Source: Croceibacterium aestuarii (GTDB taxonomy: Bacteria > Pseudomonadota > Alphaproteobacteria > Sphingomonadales > Sphingomonadaceae). Taken from it: a stretch of DNA of 64,000 nt. The first letter of the stretch is position 1; the number at the start of each line of letters is the position of its first letter. A program made the translations under genes and the position numbers. Below the pieces are notes generated by a model. The model ran no database searches and had not been told where the DNA came from. It was given only the letters and a program-made list of their open reading frames with translations. Location: positions 1,566,501-1,630,500 of the forward strand of contig NZ_CP131039.1 in NCBI RefSeq assembly GCF_030657335.1, in the 5' to 3' direction. This document shows, in pieces, positions 61,728-64,000 of the stretch.

Positions 61728-64000
61728 TTAGAGGCGCCACGCAATTCCGAGGCGGAACAACCCTTCGGAGTGATCGAAGCGGTCCGAGTTGTTGCCGTAA
61801 GCCACGTCGTAGGCGGCATATTCGGTGACCGTGTAATCGACCCGCAATCGCACCCGCGGGGCCACGCCGACTTCGAGGCCGAGGCCGTAGCGCAAGCCAT
61901 TTCGCCACTCGCGCGAGCGGGTCGATGCGCCGCTGGTCGAATAGGGGACGTCGAATCGGGTCGTGACCATCCCGAGCCGACCGTAAAGCAGGGCCGCGTC
62001 GCCGAGCAGCAAGCCGGCGCGGGCCGAGGCCCCGAGTGAATAATCGTGCTGCGCCGAATAGATGCGGCCGTTGGGATCGCGCTCGATGTTCCAGTTGATC
62101 GCGCTGATATCGGCCTCGCCCTCGAGACCGAGGTAGGTCCGGCCGAATACCCCGCCGAATCCCGCGAAGATGCCTGCAAGTCCGCCGCGGCTGGCCCTGG
62201 TCACGTCCAGCGCGGTGCCGCCGCTGCGGGTGCCCTGGTTGGAGGTAACCAGCGAACCGTGGCCGATCTGAACGCCTACGTAGGGGCCGGCGAAGTCGAT
62301 CGGCGCCCCGTCGCGCGGTGTCGCGCGGGGCCGCCCGAAGCGGACCCCGCCGCCGAACCGGAACTGGCTTTCGAGCGAGGAGAAGTTGTCGAACTGTCCG
62401 CTGCCCGTCGTGATGTCCAGATCGTCATAGGAAACCACAACGAATTCGGCGCGCACGAAGCTCAGCGCGCCGACCGGGGCCTCGATGCCGCCGCCGCCGC
62501 CGAAGCCGGTGCGACTTGCGGCGCCGGAGTACGAACTTGCCGCGTGATCGTAGCTGGTGCGGAAGTCGGCATTGCTCCAGCCGAACCGGGCGTAGATCAG
62601 GTCGTCGTGCGCGGTGGCCAGGCCGACGCGGGCGGAGAAGCCGTAGGCGTGGTTTTTCGCCATCGAGAACACCCGGTCGGAGTTGTGCGTCCATTCCGGC
62701 CCGTCGACCGACGCTTCGGCCTCGATCCCGAGGTAAAGCGCATCGACCAGCACGCCGTAACCGGCGACCACGACCGCGGAAGGTCCGAAGCCTCCGAAAT
62801 CGGCCGTATTCGCGCCGTTCGAGCCGCGGGGGCCATCGAGGCCCGTGACTTGCGTGCCATGCGCCAACAGAACGCCGGCGTAGGCGCCGCCCGGCGCTGC
62901 GCTGTCGACGCGCAGCGGCATGGCGTCGGCGGCGAACCGGGGGCGCAGCTGCGCGCCGACGCTTACCTCGAAGCGATTGCGCTCGTAATCGTATCCGGCC
63001 GCATCCGAACTGCGTTCGTCGTGGTAATAGGCGAGACCGAGATAGAAGTTGCGGTCGAACCAGTATTTCGCCCACGCATCTCCGCCGATGACGAACTCCG
63101 TGCGCGGATGGCCGACGTAATCGTAGTGAGTGCCGCTCAGCCCGATCCCGGCACTGATGCGCGGGTTCACATTGGCGCGAAGGCCGAGCCGGCCGCTAGT
63201 GAGAATGTAGGCCGAAGCGCCCGGCAAGGTCGTTTCTTCTGCACTGCGGTCGAGCCGGAACGAGCCGCCGAGACCGCCGTCACCGGTCCAGTCGAGTACC
63301 GCCCCCACGTCGAAGGTGGAGATGTCGGGCAGGGCGGGGTCGCGATAGTCGCGCTGCAGCCAGCCGGCGAAGAGTTCGGCGGTGAACTGCCGGCCAAGGC
63401 GGCCGCGCACGCCGGCGGCGAGCGAAACGCCGTCGGAGTTGCGATCGAAGCCGTAATCGTCTGCCGCGTCATCATAATCGCGCCAATCGTATCCCCCTTG
63501 GGCGAACAGTTGAGTGCCCGATGTCAAATCGATTCCCGCGCGGACGCCGATCTCTCCTTGCAGCCGATCGCGGTCGTCGTTGTTGATGGTGCCGGACGAA
63601 GTGGGGACATCGGAAAAATCGTAACGGGTGATCGTACCGGCGAGCCGCCCGCTGAAACGGCCCTTGGTGCCGAGCAGGCCTAGGTAACCGAAGCCGCGCC
63701 GATACTCGGTCGGCTCAAGACCACTCACGGCGTCGGGGGAACCGCGATTCTCGTGATCCCAGCGCCATTCGCCGCCGCCGATGAGCGAAACGCTGTCGCT
63801 CAGCCTCGTGCGGCCGTCGGCCGCCAGCGTCCAGTCGTTGTAGTCTTCGCTGGAAAGTTCGGCGTAGCGCCCGATCTCTCCCTCGGCGCGCAGCGAGGCG
63901 CTGTCGGCGCCGGAGCCGAGATCGGCCCGGACGAACGGACGCGCCAGAAAGTAGAAATCGTCCTTCTCGCGATTGCGAGTGGCATAGACGTTGTCGTTGT
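61728..64000 (-). CDS. giant outer-membrane protein with three predicted barrel units (5' incomplete)
   Basis: The frame is open to the window edge, giving at least 757 residues without a start. The first 400 or so resemble a BBP2-type beta-barrel (LGLLGTKGRFSGRLAGTITR, IGVRAGIDLTSGTQLFAQGG, ISAGIGLSGTHYDYVGHPRT). Two Omp25/OmpA-like eight-strand units follow: GAYAGVLLAHGTQVTGLDGP and, after a linker, GPYVGVQIGHGSLVTSNQGT. The protein ends LFRLGIAWRL. A signal peptide must lie outside the window. No alternative start inside is convincing, because coding-like sequence continues to the edge. Confidence 0.82.
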   Translation of the reverse strand, partial: NDNVYATRNREKDDFYFLARPFVRADLGSGADSASLRAEGEIGRYAELSSEDYNDWTLAADGRTRLSDSVSLIGGGEWRWDHENRGSPDAVSGLEPTEYRRGFGYLGLLGTKGRFSGRLAGTITRYDFSDVPTSSGTINNDDRDRLQGEIGVRAGIDLTSGTQLFAQGGYDWRDYDDAADDYGFDRNSDGVSLAAGVRGRLGRQFTAELFAGWLQRDYRDPALPDISTFDVGAVLDWTGDGGLGGSFRLDRSAEETTLPGASAYILTSGRLGLRANVNPRISAGIGLSGTHYDYVGHPRTEFVIGGDAWAKYWFDRNFYLGLAYYHDERSSDAAGYDYERNRFEVSVGAQLRPRFAADAMPLRVDSAAPGGAYAGVLLAHGTQVTGLDGPRGSNGANTADFGGFGPSAVVVAGYGVLVDALYLGIEAEASVDGPEWTHNSDRVFSMAKNHAYGFSARVGLATAHDDLIYARFGWSNADFRTSYDHAASSYSGAASRTGFGGGGGIEAPVGALSFVRAEFVVVSYDDLDITTGSGQFDNFSSLESQFRFGGGVRFGRPRATPRDGAPIDFAGPYVGVQIGHGSLVTSNQGTRSGGTALDVTRASRGGLAGIFAGFGGVFGRTYLGLEGEADISAINWNIERDPNGRIYSAQHDYSLGASARAGLLLGDAALLYGRLGMVTTRFDVPYSTSGASTRSREWRNGLRYGLGLEVGVAPRVRLRVDYTVTEYAAYDVAYGNNSDRFDHSEGLFRLGIAWRL

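Noticed and set aside
62046-63683. 545-codon frame opposite the giant barrel gene
   Set aside because: It is repetitive in composition only; the minus strand shows beta-barrel periodicity up to the window edge.

Overview
This is a GC-rich, densely coding chromosomal segment. It looks alphaproteobacterial, most likely Sphingomonadales and perhaps Erythrobacteraceae. That is inferred from protein resemblance only: a DesB-like gallate dioxygenase, a CC0125/CC1285-type lipoprotein, a stand-alone SWIB protein, an Arr rifampin ADP-ribosyltransferase, a his cluster running straight into ybgC-tolQRAB-pal, and a monofunctional hisB. I see no transposase, integrase, CRISPR array or rRNA. One tRNA is present, tRNA-Ser(GGA).

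Layout. 1-2.4 kb: a membrane-protein cassette with a winged-helix regulator and a CPBP protease, fronted by ACTTTCCA-N3-TGGAAAGT palindromes. 2.5-4.4 kb: a secreted protein paired with a DUF6152 protein, and an SRAP protein missing catalytic residues. 4.4-7.7 kb: TPP riboswitch, a 68-aa protein, thiC, a DUF2306 protein. 7.7-9.9 kb: an AT-richer island that truncates a COG3650-like gene and carries unrecognised genes. 9.9-17.6 kb: arr, a CDF transporter, small regulators, a ribosome-associated factor, cold-shock protein, and a K+ channel with a tandem SpoIIAA-like protein. 17.7-29.5 kb: secreted protease/TPR protein, lipoproteins, two extradiol dioxygenases (one gallate-type), PEBP, SWIB, a DoxX/cupin/DUF427 operon, DUF72 and an M19 dipeptidase. 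29.6-34.7 kb: dapD, a NalP-like lipidated subtilase autotransporter, gmk, sspB. 34.8-43.4 kb: hisB-YciI-hisH-hisA-hisF-(56-aa PEP-CTERM-like protein)-hisE-HIT-ybgC-tolQ-tolR-tolA-tolB-pal, all on one strand. 43.4-45.5 kb: a J-domain protein and three tandem PilZ genes. 45.7-53.5 kb: a cystathionine gamma-synthase-like enzyme, SLC13 transporter, a PadR regulator with operator, infC, pdeM, hemF and a Doc/AbrB toxin-antitoxin pair. 53.6-59.1 kb: an aminotransferase, a bifunctional Rel enzyme, a cyclophilin, a minimal metalloprotease and the tRNA. 59.3-64 kb: an envelope cluster of two lipoproteins, an acidic secreted protein, and a very large outer-membrane protein cut by the window edge that fuses three predicted beta-barrel units.

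The most interesting regions are the envelope cluster at the right end, the operator-fronted membrane cassette at the left end, the island at 7.7-9.9 kb, the PilZ triplet, and two enzymes that keep their fold motifs but lack key catalytic residues (SRAP and Doc). Three genes show apparent frame breaks. These may be true mutations or sequence errors; the raw reads would be needed to tell.
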